Assembly: GCF_001509475.1 (NCBI RefSeq)
Contig: NZ_LLZG01000232.1
Span: 1-64,000, forward strand
Reading direction: 5' to 3'
DNA: 64,000 bases
DNA from: Streptomyces regalis
GTDB lineage: Bacteria; Actinomycetota; Actinomycetes; Streptomycetales; Streptomycetaceae
The notes beneath the pieces are model-generated. The model saw only the letters and a program-made list of their open reading frames with translations. It was not told the origin of the DNA and made no database searches. How positions within the stretch are numbered: position 1 is the stretch's first letter; every line of letters begins with the position of its first letter. Below are positions 8,094 to 16,833 of the stretch, in pieces. A program made the translations under genes and the position numbers.

Positions 8094-9355
8094 GCCCACG
8101 CGAGGTGCTCCCGGTTGTGTGCGATCAGTCGGTCGGTGAGTTTCTCCGCGTACTCGTACTGGCCGATCAGGGGGTGGGAGAGCAGGGCCTTGAAGACTCG
8201 GGTGCGGCCGCCGTGCAGGGCTGCTTCCAGGGCCAGGTCCTCATAGGCCGTCACCTGGGCCATCAGGCCCGCGTACAGGGGATCCGGGGGTGGGATCGGG
8301 AGAGGGGCTGCGCCCCTCGTTCCCACCCCGGCCTGCACCTCGATCACCGCATCGTCGGGGAGGAAAGGAAGCGTGCCCTTGTTGTAGGTGTTGACCACCT
8401 GGTACGGGTTGCCGGCGCCGTTCAGCAAGGCGGCCGCCAGGTCCACCGCGGCCTCCGAGTAGTACGCGCCGCCCCTTTTGGAGAGTAGTTCCGGCTTCTC
8501 GTCGAGGGCGGGGTCGGCGTAGAGGGTGAGCAACCTCCTTTCCATTTCCGCCACCTCCGCGGCGCGCGACGGTTTGGTGCGCAGTTCCCGCACCACCTCG
8601 TCGTGGGCGTAGTAGTAGCGCAGGTAGTACGACGGCACCACGCCCAGGCGGTCCAGGAGGGGGCGGGGGAGGTGCAGGTCGGCGGCGATGGTGTCGCCGT
8701 GGTCGGCCAGCAGTTTCGGCAGGACGTCCTCGCCCTCGGGGCCGCCCAGGCGTACCCCGGTCTCCCAGGTGAGGTGGTTGAGGCCGACGTGGTCGAGGTG
8801 GACGTCGGCGGGGGTCACGCCGAGCATGGCCGCGAACTTGCGCTGGAAGCCGATCGCCACGTTGCACAGGCCGACCGCCTTGTGTCCCGCCTGGAGCAGG
8901 GCCCGGGTCACGATGCCGACCGGGTTGGTGAAGTCGATGATCCAGGCGGTGGGGTTGGTGCGGCGGACCCGTTCCGCGATGTCCAGGACCACCGGGACGG
9001 TACGCAGGGCCTTCGCCAGGCCGCCGGCGCCCGTCGTCTCCTGGCCCACGCAGCCGCAGTCCAGGGGCCAGGTCTCGTCCTGCTCGCGGGCCGCCTGGCC
9101 GCCCACACGGAGTTGCAGGAGGACCGCGTCCGCGCCGTCCACCGCCGCGTCCAGGTCTGTCGTGGTGGTGATCGTGCCGTGGTGACCCTGACGTTCGAAG
9201 ATACGGCGGGCCAGGCCACCCACCAGTTCCAGACGGTCCGTCGCCGGGTCCATCAGGACCAGTTCCTCTATCGGCAGGGTGTCCCTGAGGCGGGCGAAGC
9301 CGTCGATGAGTTCGGGGGTGTAGGTCGAGCCTCCGCCGACCACGGTGAGTTTCAC
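8090..9355 (-). CDS. csnH: CsnH, glycoside hydrolase family 4 (6-phospho-beta-glucosidase-like)
   Basis: Cytoplasmic GH4 enzyme of 421 residues. The Rossmann start VVGGGSTYTPELIDGF binds NAD, CNVAIG carries the metal-ligand Cys, and GLNHLTW is a family signature. GH4 enzymes cleave glycosides by an NAD+/Mn2+-dependent redox elimination. In the csn pathway it should split imported glucosamine oligosaccharides, possibly after phosphorylation by CsnK. It starts four bases after the csnG stop and overlaps csnK. Confidence 0.9.
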   Translation of the reverse strand: MKLTVVGGGSTYTPELIDGFARLRDTLPIEELVLMDPATDRLELVGGLARRIFERQGHHGTITTTTDLDAAVDGADAVLLQLRVGGQAAREQDETWPLDCGCVGQETTGAGGLAKALRTVPVVLDIAERVRRTNPTAWIIDFTNPVGIVTRALLQAGHKAVGLCNVAIGFQRKFAAMLGVTPADVHLDHVGLNHLTWETGVRLGGPEGEDVLPKLLADHGDTIAADLHLPRPLLDRLGVVPSYYLRYYYAHDEVVRELRTKPSRAAEVAEMERRLLTLYADPALDEKPELLSKRGGAYYSEAAVDLAAALLNGAGNPYQVVNTYNKGTLPFLPDDAVIEVQAGVGTRGAAPLPIPPPDPLYAGLMAQVTAYEDLALEAALHGGRTRVFKALLSHPLIGQYEYAEKLTDRLIAHNREHLAWA

Positions 9356-9359
9356 TGGT

Positions 9360-10250
9360 TCAACCCTTTACTCCGGTGAGTGTGACGCCCTCTACGAACG
9401 CCTTCTGGGCGAAGAAGAACACGAGGATCACGGGGGCCATCACGAGAACCGTGGCGGCCATGGTGAGGTTCCAGTCGGTGTGGTGTGCCCCCTTGAACGA
9501 CTCCAGGCCGTAGGAGAGGGTCCAGGCGCCCGGGTTCTCGGACGCGTAGATCTGGGGGCCGAAGTAGTCGTTCCACGCGTAGAAGAACTGGAAGAGGGCC
9601 ACAGCGGCTATGCCCGGTTTCGCCATGGGGAGGACGACCCGCAGGAGTGTGCGGAGTTCGCCGCAGCCGTCGACCCTCGCCGCGTCCAGGTACTCGTTCG
9701 GGATCGTCATCAGGAACTGGCGCAGGAGGAAGATCGAGAACGCGTCTCCGAACGCCATCGGGATGATCAGCGGCCACAGGGTCCCCGAGAGGTCCAGCTG
9801 CTTCGCCCAGAACAGGTACATCGGGATGATGATCACTTGCGGCGGCAGCATCATCATCGAGATGACCAGCATCAGGGACAGGTTGCGGCCACGGAAGCGG
9901 AACTTGGCGAGCGCGTACGCCACCGGGACGGACGACACGACGGTGAGGACGGTGCCCAGACCCGCGTAGATCAGGGTGTTCTTCCACCAGGTCAGGAAGC
10001 CGGGTGTGTCGAAGACCTTGGTGTAGTTGCCCCACTCCCAGGTGTCCGGGACCAGGTCGCGGGTGAGCGCCTGCTGGTCGCTCATCAGTGAGGTCAGGAC
10101 GACGAACACGAACGGCAGCGTGAAGAAGAGCGCGGCCGCGACGCCGAGCGAATGGATCGCTATCCATTCCAGGAGCGCCCTGCGGCGGGCCGTGCGCTCC
10201 GCGACTGTCGGGGTTCCCAACTGAACTGGTTTGTCCAGCACTTGGGTCAT
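9360..10250 (-). CDS. csnG: CsnG, sugar ABC transporter permease (MalG type)
   Basis: Inner-membrane permease of 296 residues with about six hydrophobic helices. The EAA-loop equivalent is EYLDAARVDGCGE with downstream LPMAKPGI, the ATPase docking site. Its ATG overlaps the csnF stop (ATGA). No ATPase gene is present in the operon, as is usual for Streptomyces sugar ABC systems that share the MsiK ATPase. Substrate by context: chitosan-derived glucosamine oligosaccharides. Confidence 0.9.
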   Translation of the reverse strand: MTQVLDKPVQLGTPTVAERTARRRALLEWIAIHSLGVAAALFFTLPFVFVVLTSLMSDQQALTRDLVPDTWEWGNYTKVFDTPGFLTWWKNTLIYAGLGTVLTVVSSVPVAYALAKFRFRGRNLSLMLVISMMMLPPQVIIIPMYLFWAKQLDLSGTLWPLIIPMAFGDAFSIFLLRQFLMTIPNEYLDAARVDGCGELRTLLRVVLPMAKPGIAAVALFQFFYAWNDYFGPQIYASENPGAWTLSYGLESFKGAHHTDWNLTMAATVLVMAPVILVFFFAQKAFVEGVTLTGVKG

Positions 10251-11203
10251 GGTCCGTCACCTGCCTGGATCAGTCCGCCCCGGCGCCGCATCAACAGCGT
10301 GGTGAACGCCATGGCGAGGGCGAACAGCACCAGCGCGACCACACAGGCGGAGCCGTAGTCGAAGCGCTGGAAGCCGAGGTTGTAGACGAGTTGGGGGAGC
10401 GTCAGGGTCGACTTGTCCGGGTAGCCCGGCTCGAACTGCTGGCCGGAGCCGCCGATGATGCCGGAGGCGACCTTCCCGGCCACCAGCGGCTGTGTGTAGT
10501 ACTGCATCGTCTGGATCACGCCCGTGACGACGGCGAACATCACGATCGGCGAGATGTTCGGCAGCGTGACGAAACGGAATCGCTGCCAGGCCGACGTTCC
10601 GTCCAGCTCCGCGGCCTCGTACTGCTCCTTCGGTACGTCGAGCAGCGCGGCCATGAAGATGACCATGAGGTCGCCCACGCCCCACAACGCCAGCGCGGTG
10701 AGGGCCGGCTTGGACCAGGCGGGGTCCGTGAACCAGCCGGGTGTCGGCAGACCCATGCCGTCGAGGACCGAGTTGACCGGGCCGGTGCCGGGGTTGAGGA
10801 GGAAGACGAAGGCCAGCGTCGCGGCGACCGGCGGGGCGAGGTACGGCAGGTAGAAGAGGGTGCGGAAGACGCCGGCCCCGGTCCTGATCTTCGTGATCAG
10901 CAGGCCGACGCCGAGTCCGAACACCACCCGGCAGGTCACCATCACCAGCACCAGCCACAGCGTGTTGCGCAGGGCCGGCCAGAACAGCGGGTAGTCCTCG
11001 AAGACGTAGGCCCAGTTGCCCAGGCCGCGGAAGACCGGTGTGCCGAAGCCGTCGTACTTCATCAGCGAGAAGTACACGGTGGACACCAGCGGATAGGCGA
11101 AGAAGACGCCGAACCCGATGAGCCACGGTGACAGGAAGGCCACCGTCCGAAGCGCCGACCTGCGGCGCTTCGCCCGGAGAGTATGGAGAGCGCGCGTGGA
11201 CAT
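10247..11203 (-). CDS. csnF: CsnF, sugar ABC transporter permease (MalF type)
   Basis: Permease of 318 residues with a basic N-terminus, six predicted membrane helices and an EAA-type loop (QYEAAELDGTSAWQRF followed by VTLPNISP). It pairs with CsnG to form the channel. It starts six bases after the csnE stop and overlaps csnG by four bases. Confidence 0.9.
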   Translation of the reverse strand: MSTRALHTLRAKRRRSALRTVAFLSPWLIGFGVFFAYPLVSTVYFSLMKYDGFGTPVFRGLGNWAYVFEDYPLFWPALRNTLWLVLVMVTCRVVFGLGVGLLITKIRTGAGVFRTLFYLPYLAPPVAATLAFVFLLNPGTGPVNSVLDGMGLPTPGWFTDPAWSKPALTALALWGVGDLMVIFMAALLDVPKEQYEAAELDGTSAWQRFRFVTLPNISPIVMFAVVTGVIQTMQYYTQPLVAGKVASGIIGGSGQQFEPGYPDKSTLTLPQLVYNLGFQRFDYGSACVVALVLFALAMAFTTLLMRRRGGLIQAGDGP

Positions 11204-11209
11204 CGGGCG

Positions 11210-12580
11210 CTACTTCGCCTGTTCGATGTCGGTGTCGATCTGCTCGGCGGTCTTCTCCAGACCGGCCTTCAGGTCCTTCACCTTGCCCGACTCGTACTGG
11301 TAGCCGAAGTCCTGCAGCGTCGTCTGGTACGTCGAGCCGTTGACGGAGGCCGGCGGCGTGTTCGACTCCGGGTTCTGGGCGATGTCCAGGAACGTCTTGA
11401 AGCCGGGGTCCACCGTCAGGTCGGGCGACTTCAGCGCGGCGAACGTGGAGGGCACGTTGTGGATGGCGTTGGCGAAGGAGACGACGGCCTCGGTGTCGGT
11501 CGTCAGGTACTTCACCAGCTCCCAGGCCGCGTTCTGCTTCTCGCTCTGCGGGGCGATGCCGATGATCGTGCCGGAGAGGAAGCCCTTGCCGTACTCGTCG
11601 GCCTCGTCGTCCGCGACCGGCATCGGGGCGGTGCCGATCTCGAAGTCGACGCCGGCGTCCTTCGCCATGCCCAGGCGCCACTCGCCGTCGAGCTGCATGG
11701 CCACCTGGCCGGTCTGGAAGGGGTGCTTGGCGCCCCACTCGTCACCGAAGGTGTTGCGGTACTTCTCCAGCTTCGCAAAGCCACCGAGGTCGTCGACGAG
11801 CTTCTTCTGGTACGTGAACATCTCGGCGAAGGCCGGGTCCTTGGCGATGCTGGACTTGCCGTCGGCGTCGAAGTAGGCGTGGTCCCACTGGGACATGTAG
11901 TGGTCCACGACCGTCTCGTAGCCGTGGTACGTCGGCATGAAGCCGAGCTGCTCGTAGCTGTCGCCCTTGGTCTTGGTCAGCTTCTTGGCGACCTTCGCGA
12001 ACTCCGACCAGGTCTTCGGCGGGGACTTGATGCCCGCCTTTTCGAAGGCGTCCTTGTTGTAGTAGAGGCCGTAGGCGTCGCCCAGCAGGGGCAGGGCGCA
12101 GCGGGTGCCCTCGAACTGGGTGTAGTCCAGCATCGGCTTCGGGATGATCTTGTCGAGGTCCAGCTTCGACTTCTCGATGAACGGCTTCAGGTCGAGGAAG
12201 GCGCCCGAGGAGCAGAACTTGCCGACGTTGGAGGTCGTGAACGACGACACCACGTCCGGACCGCTGGAACCGCCCGCGCGCAGCGCCTGGTTGAGCTTGT
12301 CGTCGTTGATGTTGCCGACGACCTTCACGGTGATGTTGGGGTGGGCCTTCTCGAAGCGGTCGACGTTCTCCTGGATCGCCTTGGCCTCGGCGGGCGCGCT
12401 CCAGCCGTGCCAGAAGGTGATCGTCGTCTTGGCGTCGGGGTCGTCGGTGGCACCAGACGACGAACTGTCTGCCTGGCCGGTGCAGGCCGTGGCGAGGAGG
12501 GCCAGGGAGGCGGTGGCGGCGAGAGCGGCGGCCGCCTTGCGGGACGGTGAGGATATGACGTTCCAGGACTTTCCGGGCAT
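11210..12580 (-). CDS. csnE: CsnE, sugar ABC transporter solute-binding lipoprotein
   Basis: Family 1 extracellular solute-binding protein, 456 residues. The signal peptide ends in a lipobox (LATAC, Cys about residue 33) followed by a Ser/Asp-rich linker. The mature domain shows the typical ITFWHGWSAP opening and NNAAWELVKYL-like C-lobe pattern of sugar-binding proteins. It precedes the two permeases and presents glucosamine oligomers to them. A 139-bp gap separates it from csnR, so it may also have its own promoter. Confidence 0.9.
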   Translation of the reverse strand: MPGKSWNVISSPSRKAAAALAATASLALLATACTGQADSSSSGATDDPDAKTTITFWHGWSAPAEAKAIQENVDRFEKAHPNITVKVVGNINDDKLNQALRAGGSSGPDVVSSFTTSNVGKFCSSGAFLDLKPFIEKSKLDLDKIIPKPMLDYTQFEGTRCALPLLGDAYGLYYNKDAFEKAGIKSPPKTWSEFAKVAKKLTKTKGDSYEQLGFMPTYHGYETVVDHYMSQWDHAYFDADGKSSIAKDPAFAEMFTYQKKLVDDLGGFAKLEKYRNTFGDEWGAKHPFQTGQVAMQLDGEWRLGMAKDAGVDFEIGTAPMPVADDEADEYGKGFLSGTIIGIAPQSEKQNAAWELVKYLTTDTEAVVSFANAIHNVPSTFAALKSPDLTVDPGFKTFLDIAQNPESNTPPASVNGSTYQTTLQDFGYQYESGKVKDLKAGLEKTAEQIDTDIEQAK

Positions 12581-12719
12581 GGCAAGGTCTCCCAGGGCGG
12601 GACGGGGTGGGTGAGTGAAGGCGGGGGGTGAGTTAAAGGGGCTGAGTCAACGAGCCGGCTTGAGGAGCCGGGGTCAAGGAGCCGGGTTGAGGAGTTGAGC
12701 CGCGGAGAGGGCGGGGTGC
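12581..12719 (-). other. csnR-csnE intergenic region with imperfect repeats
   Basis: This 139-bp gap contains three imperfect copies of a GAGCCGG-TTGAGGA pattern between about 12650 and 12700. I see no copy of the 15-bp palindrome found upstream of csnR and no clear terminator. Confidence 0.3.
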
Positions 12720-13931
12720 TCAGCGTGCGGTGTCGAAGACCTCGTCGCGCGTGGTCGCGAGCGCGCTCTCCAACGCGCCCCGCAACACGGGGTGTTCACG
12801 GATGGCGCCGACGACGAGCCGGGGCCGTGACGCGGCCAGCTCCTCCAACTCGGCCTGGACGAGAGCGCGCAGCACCTCGCCGCCGGCGGTGAGGGAGGCG
12901 CCGCTGAGGACGACCAGTTCGGGGTCGAGGACGGAGACCAAGGAGGCGAGACCGGTTGCGAGCCGGGTCGCGTAGGTCTCCAGGAGGAGCCGGCCCAGGA
13001 CGGTGTCCTCCCCGGCGGCCCGTGCGACGAGGGCGGCGGCGGCCTCGGCGTACGGCCCGGACGGGATGTTCGCGATACCGAGTTCGCTCGCGAGCTGGGG
13101 GATCGCCTGCGAACCGGCCAGTTCCTGGTAGCCGCCACTGTTGGCTTTGGTTACCTGGCGGACCAGGGGTGCGCCCGGAACCGGCAGGAAACCTACCTCG
13201 CCCGCGCCGCCGGTCCAGCCGCGATGCAGCCGGCCGCCGAGGACCAGGGCGGCGCCGAGGCCCCCTTCGTTCCACAGCAGCACGAAGTCCTCGTGGCCGC
13301 GGGCCGCGCCGAGCCGCTGCTCGGCCACCGCCACGAGGTTGACGTCGTTCTCGTACTCGACCGGCATCGGCAGGGCGGCGGCGACTTCGTCGAGCAGCGC
13401 GGGGGTGTGCCAGCCGGGGAGGTGGGAGGCGTAGCGCAGGCGGCCCGTGTTGGGGTCGAAGGCGCCGGGGGTGCCGATGACGAGCCGGTGCACGTCGTCA
13501 CGGGTGAGCCCTGCCGCCTTCACCGCGCCGTCGAGGGCGTCGGTGACCTGCCGGACGACGGGTTGGGTCGGCCGCCTGCCGGGGGTGGGCAGTTCGTACG
13601 ACCCCACCGTGCGGCCCGTGATGTCGGCGACGGCGGCGAGGATGCGTTCGGGGGTGACATCGAGCCCCGCGGCGTACGCGGCGGCCGGATTGACCTCGTA
13701 CAGCTGGGCGTTGGGGCCGGGTCGGCCCTCCGTGGTGCCGGTCGCCAGGACGAGGCCGGCGGCTTCGAGGCGGGCCAGCAGCTGGGACGCGGTCGGCTTG
13801 GAGAGGCCGGTGAGCTTGCCGATCCGCGTGCGGGACAGTGGCCCGTGCTCCAGGAGGAGGTCCAGGGCGGCACGGTCGTTCATGGCGCGCAGGACGCGCG
13901 GGGTGCCCGGCGTACCGGCGGTTCCTGCCAT
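12720..13931 (-). CDS. csnR: CsnR, ROK-family transcriptional repressor
   Basis: A 403-residue ROK regulator with an N-terminal winged helix-turn-helix (about 18-75, SRTRIGKLTGLSKPTASQLL) and a C-terminal sugar-kinase-like domain. It is first in csnR-E-F-G-H-K, the known order of the S. coelicolor/S. lividans chitosan oligosaccharide locus, where CsnR represses the transporter operon and the chitosanase gene. The ROK zinc motif CxCGxxGC is not apparent. A perfect palindrome 72 bases upstream of the start is the likely autoregulatory operator. Confidence 0.9.
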   Translation of the reverse strand: MAGTAGTPGTPRVLRAMNDRAALDLLLEHGPLSRTRIGKLTGLSKPTASQLLARLEAAGLVLATGTTEGRPGPNAQLYEVNPAAAYAAGLDVTPERILAAVADITGRTVGSYELPTPGRRPTQPVVRQVTDALDGAVKAAGLTRDDVHRLVIGTPGAFDPNTGRLRYASHLPGWHTPALLDEVAAALPMPVEYENDVNLVAVAEQRLGAARGHEDFVLLWNEGGLGAALVLGGRLHRGWTGGAGEVGFLPVPGAPLVRQVTKANSGGYQELAGSQAIPQLASELGIANIPSGPYAEAAAALVARAAGEDTVLGRLLLETYATRLATGLASLVSVLDPELVVLSGASLTAGGEVLRALVQAELEELAASRPRLVVGAIREHPVLRGALESALATTRDEVFDTAR

Positions 13932-14003
13932 GGGATCGACACCTGCCTTTCGGCTGACCAGCTTCTCAGCGATCTATTGCGGAAGTCCATCCAGGATCAC
14001 TGT

Positions 14004-14018
14004 TAGGAAAGTTTCCTA
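14004..14018. promoter_or_regulatory. Palindromic operator candidate for CsnR
   Basis: TAGGAAAGTTTCCTA is a perfect 7+1+7 inverted repeat, centred about 80 bp upstream of the csnR start and downstream of the convergently placed MFS gene end. Location and symmetry fit autoregulation of the csn operon. Binding by CsnR is inference. Confidence 0.7.
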
Positions 14019-14090
14019 TCGGGTTATCCAGGAAGGTAGACCCGAGAGGAAGGTGGCGTCAAGAGAGGTCTATACCAGGCAACCTAGTCG

Positions 14091-15386
14091 TTACCCGGTG
14101 GTGGTGGTGCTGTGCTGCGGTGCGTGCTCGTGCCGGGGGAGCAGGAGCGGGGTCGCCAGCAGCAGGACGCCCGCGAGGGCGATGGCGGTGCGTGGGCCGG
14201 TCAGTGCCGCCAGCAGGCCCCACAGCGCCGTCATGGCCGCGGTCGTCGTCCGGCCTGTGATCTGCCATGCCGACAAGGTGCGGGTGATCCGGTCCGGCGG
14301 GGTCCGGTCGAGGCGGGTGGTGGCGAGCACCGGGGTGAAGACGGCCGAGCAGGTGATCAGGCCGAACTCGACGACCATGACGAGGAGAAGGCCGGACGTG
14401 CCCGGGCCGACGAAGGCCAGTCCGACGGACCAGCAGGCACGCAGGGTGCCGGCGGTGAGCAGGACCCGGTGCCTGCCGTGGCGGGCGACCAGGCGGCGCG
14501 ACAGGCGGGAGCCCAGCAGGCCGCCCAGGCACGGGACGGCGAAGGCGAGGCCGTACTGCCAGGGGGCGAAGCCGAGTTGGCCGAGCATGAGGACGGCGAG
14601 CACCGGGGCGGGCGCCATGATCAGGGCGTTGACCAGGACCGTGTTGAGGAACAGCGGGCGCAGGGTGGGGTGGGCGAGGAGATGCCGCCAGCCCGCCGCG
14701 AGGTCGGCGGCCCGCAGTCTGCCCGCCCGCGCAGCCGACGGTGCGTCAGGGGGGAACTGTTGCCTTTCCTTACCGCTCTGCCGCCCTTCCTCCCCGCACT
14801 GTTGCCTTTCCTTACCGCCGATCGCCCGGATCCCCAGCGCCGACAGCAGATAGCTGGCCGCATCCGCCAGCACCGTCGCCATCGGGCCGAACACGCCGAT
14901 CGCCACCCCGCCCAGTGGTGGGCCGAGCGCGGTGGCCGTCCATGTCGTGGCCTCGAAGCGGCCGTTCGCCACGAGGAGGTCCTCCGGCGGCACGAGGGAC
15001 TTCAGATACGCCCCGCTCGCCGCGGTGAACGTGATGTCCGCCGCGGCCACCACCACCGAAACCACCAGCAGCTGGCCGAGGCTGAGCCCGTCCAGCGCGA
15101 AGGCGGCGGGGATGCTCAGCAGCGCCGCGCACCGGACCAGGTCCGCCGCGATCATCACCGGCCGCTTCCGGCGCAGCTCCACCCACGCCCCGAGCGGCAC
15201 CGCCATCGCCGCCCCCACCGCGAGCCCCGAGGCCGCCAGCAGCGCCACCTCGGTCGACCCGGCGTGCAGCACGACGACCGCGATGATCGGCAACGCGTCG
15301 AAGGCGAGCCGGGTCCCGAACGTACTGACCCCGTAAGCCGCCCACAGCCACCCGAACCCCCGCCCCAGCGACCGACCGCCCGCCAT
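14091..15386 (-). CDS. MFS transporter, probable drug exporter
   Basis: A 431-residue major facilitator protein with about 12 hydrophobic segments. The loop after the first motif (WVELRRKRPVMI) resembles the conserved MFS loop 2-3. It is divergent from a LysR gene whose promoter region adjoins its own. The central cytoplasmic loop holds a repeated basic segment (GKERQQ twice) encoded by a 21-bp DNA repeat, which probably adds linker length without changing the fold. Substrate unknown. Confidence 0.85.
   Translation of the reverse strand: MAGGRSLGRGFGWLWAAYGVSTFGTRLAFDALPIIAVVVLHAGSTEVALLAASGLAVGAAMAVPLGAWVELRRKRPVMIAADLVRCAALLSIPAAFALDGLSLGQLLVVSVVVAAADITFTAASGAYLKSLVPPEDLLVANGRFEATTWTATALGPPLGGVAIGVFGPMATVLADAASYLLSALGIRAIGGKERQQCGEEGRQSGKERQQFPPDAPSAARAGRLRAADLAAGWRHLLAHPTLRPLFLNTVLVNALIMAPAPVLAVLMLGQLGFAPWQYGLAFAVPCLGGLLGSRLSRRLVARHGRHRVLLTAGTLRACWSVGLAFVGPGTSGLLLVMVVEFGLITCSAVFTPVLATTRLDRTPPDRITRTLSAWQITGRTTTAAMTALWGLLAALTGPRTAIALAGVLLLATPLLLPRHEHAPQHSTTTTG
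14756..14818. repeat. 21-bp direct repeat, 42-bp period, inside MFS gene
   Basis: The same 21-base sequence (starting actgttgcct, ending ttaccgc) occurs at 14756-14776 and 14798-14818. The 42-bp period keeps the reading frame, so the duplication lengthens the central loop of the transporter by a multiple of codons. Confidence 0.8.
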
Positions 15387-15494
15387 CCCACCCCAACCTT
15401 CTGTTGACCGACGCCATCAAAGCGGGCGGCGAACCGCGGATCAAACAACCATCGGGCTCACACAGCCACAACCGATCGTTGTGCTCCTGCTCTT

Positions 15495-15573
15495 CCTGTG
15501 CCTCATGCCCCTCCTGTGCCTCCTGTGCCTCCTGTGCCTCGTGCCTCCTGTGCCTCCTGTGCCTCCTGCGCCT
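15495..15573. repeat. 9-bp minisatellite (cctgtgcct) upstream of LysR gene
   Basis: About eight tandem copies of cctgtgcct, with one 7-bp copy at 15540-15546 and slightly diverged end copies. The array ends two bases before a -10-like TACGAT (15576-15581), so it occupies the -35 and upstream region of the LysR gene. Confidence 0.8.
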
Positions 15574-15587
15574 CCTACGATGACGTC

Positions 15588-16517
15588 GTGGACCTCGACG
15601 CCGTGCGCACCTTCGTCGCCGCAGCGGACGCGGGCCGGTTCCAGGACGCCGCCGCGACGCTGTCGATCACCCAGCAGGCCGTCTCCAAACGCATCGCCGT
15701 GCTGGAGAAGCGCCTCGGGGTACGGCTGTTCACCCGCACCGCGCGCGGGGCGCGGCTCACCATCGACGGCCAGGCCTTCCTGCCGCACGCCCGCACCCTC
15801 CTCCAGGCCGAGGAACGGGCCATCGCCTCCGTACGCCCCGGCAGCCGTGCCCTGCGCGTCGACGTGATCGGCCGACGGCTCGCCCCGGCGGTCCTGCTGC
15901 GCGGCTTTCACCGCGCCAACCCCGACACCGAACTCGACGTCGTCACCCTCTTCGACGCCGACGCGGCCGTCGCCGCCCTCCGAGCCGGCACGATCGACGC
16001 AACGTTCCGCGCCGTGACCGGGCCCGCCCGGCAACTGCCCGACGGCATCGAGGCGGCCCGGGTGTACGACGAGCCGGTGCAGCTCCTGACCGGGCCGCGG
16101 CACGAACTCGCCGCTGCCCGCTCGGTGACACCCGCTCGACTCGCCGGTCAACGGATCTGGATGCCCGGCATCGTCGAGGGCACCGAATGGGCCGCCTACT
16201 ACGACGCCCTCGCGGCCGAGTTCGGGCTCACCATCGAGGCGACCGGCCCCGACTTCGGCACCGCGCCGCTGGTCGACACGATCGCCGACTCCGCCGTACT
16301 GGCGACCTTCGTCGGCGAGGACACCCGTCTGGTCTGGCCCGCCGACCAGGACCTGCGCCGCATCCCGCTGCGCGACCCGGCCCCGGTCTACCCGCACTCC
16401 CTGCTGTGGCGCGCCGACAACCCGCACCCCACTCTCACGGCTCTTCGCGCCCACCTTGCCGCGACCCGGACCGAGTGCCCGGAGACGGAGACCTGGACGC
16501 CCGCATGGGCGCGGTGA
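15588..16517 (+). CDS. LysR-family transcriptional regulator
   Basis: N-terminal LysR helix-turn-helix (MDLDAVRTFVAAADAGRF... SITQQAVSKRIAVLEKRL) and C-terminal substrate-binding domain; 309 residues. I use the GTG at 15588, where the conserved LysR start begins. It has no Shine-Dalgarno, and TACGAT sits six bases upstream, so the transcript is probably leaderless. The longer open frame from 15498 only reads the 9-bp repeats. It is divergent from the MFS exporter, the likely target. Confidence 0.85.
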   Translation: MDLDAVRTFVAAADAGRFQDAAATLSITQQAVSKRIAVLEKRLGVRLFTRTARGARLTIDGQAFLPHARTLLQAEERAIASVRPGSRALRVDVIGRRLAPAVLLRGFHRANPDTELDVVTLFDADAAVAALRAGTIDATFRAVTGPARQLPDGIEAARVYDEPVQLLTGPRHELAAARSVTPARLAGQRIWMPGIVEGTEWAAYYDALAAEFGLTIEATGPDFGTAPLVDTIADSAVLATFVGEDTRLVWPADQDLRRIPLRDPAPVYPHSLLWRADNPHPTLTALRAHLAATRTECPETETWTPAWAR

Positions 16518-16822
16518 CCGGTTCCGGCGGTGGCGTGATCGGCCGCGGCCAGGCGGCGCGGATGACGCGTGACCGTCGCCGTGCACTGCTCGCCCTCGCC
16601 TCGCTCGCCGTGATCGTCGCGGGCGTGTCCTTCGTGTTCTGGGCGACACGGCCCGTGCCGCACGGCGAGTGCCTGGTCGCCTTCTCCCGGGTCACCACCA
16701 TCGGCAGCAAGCCGCTGACCGGGCGTGAGCTGGACGAGCTCGCCCAGCGGGAGTACGAGAAGGCGATCGCCGAGGGGCGGTGCGAGGCGCCCTGGCCGCG
16801 GTGGCGGGGTTGGCTCGACTGA
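16505..16822 (+). CDS. Small single-pass membrane protein, function unknown
   Basis: About 105 residues with a basic N-terminus, one hydrophobic helix (about 27-49) and a hydrophilic outer domain with two Cys and the segment LTGRELDELAQREYEKA. It overlaps the end of the LysR gene by 13 bases if the ATG at 16505 is used; the ATG at 16562 (MTRDRRR) is a good alternative. It ends 11 bp before the convergent mscS stop. I recognise no family. Confidence 0.55.
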   Translation: MGAVTGSGGGVIGRGQAARMTRDRRRALLALASLAVIVAGVSFVFWATRPVPHGECLVAFSRVTTIGSKPLTGRELDELAQREYEKAIAEGRCEAPWPRWRGWLD

Positions 16823-16833
16823 GGGAGGCGCGG

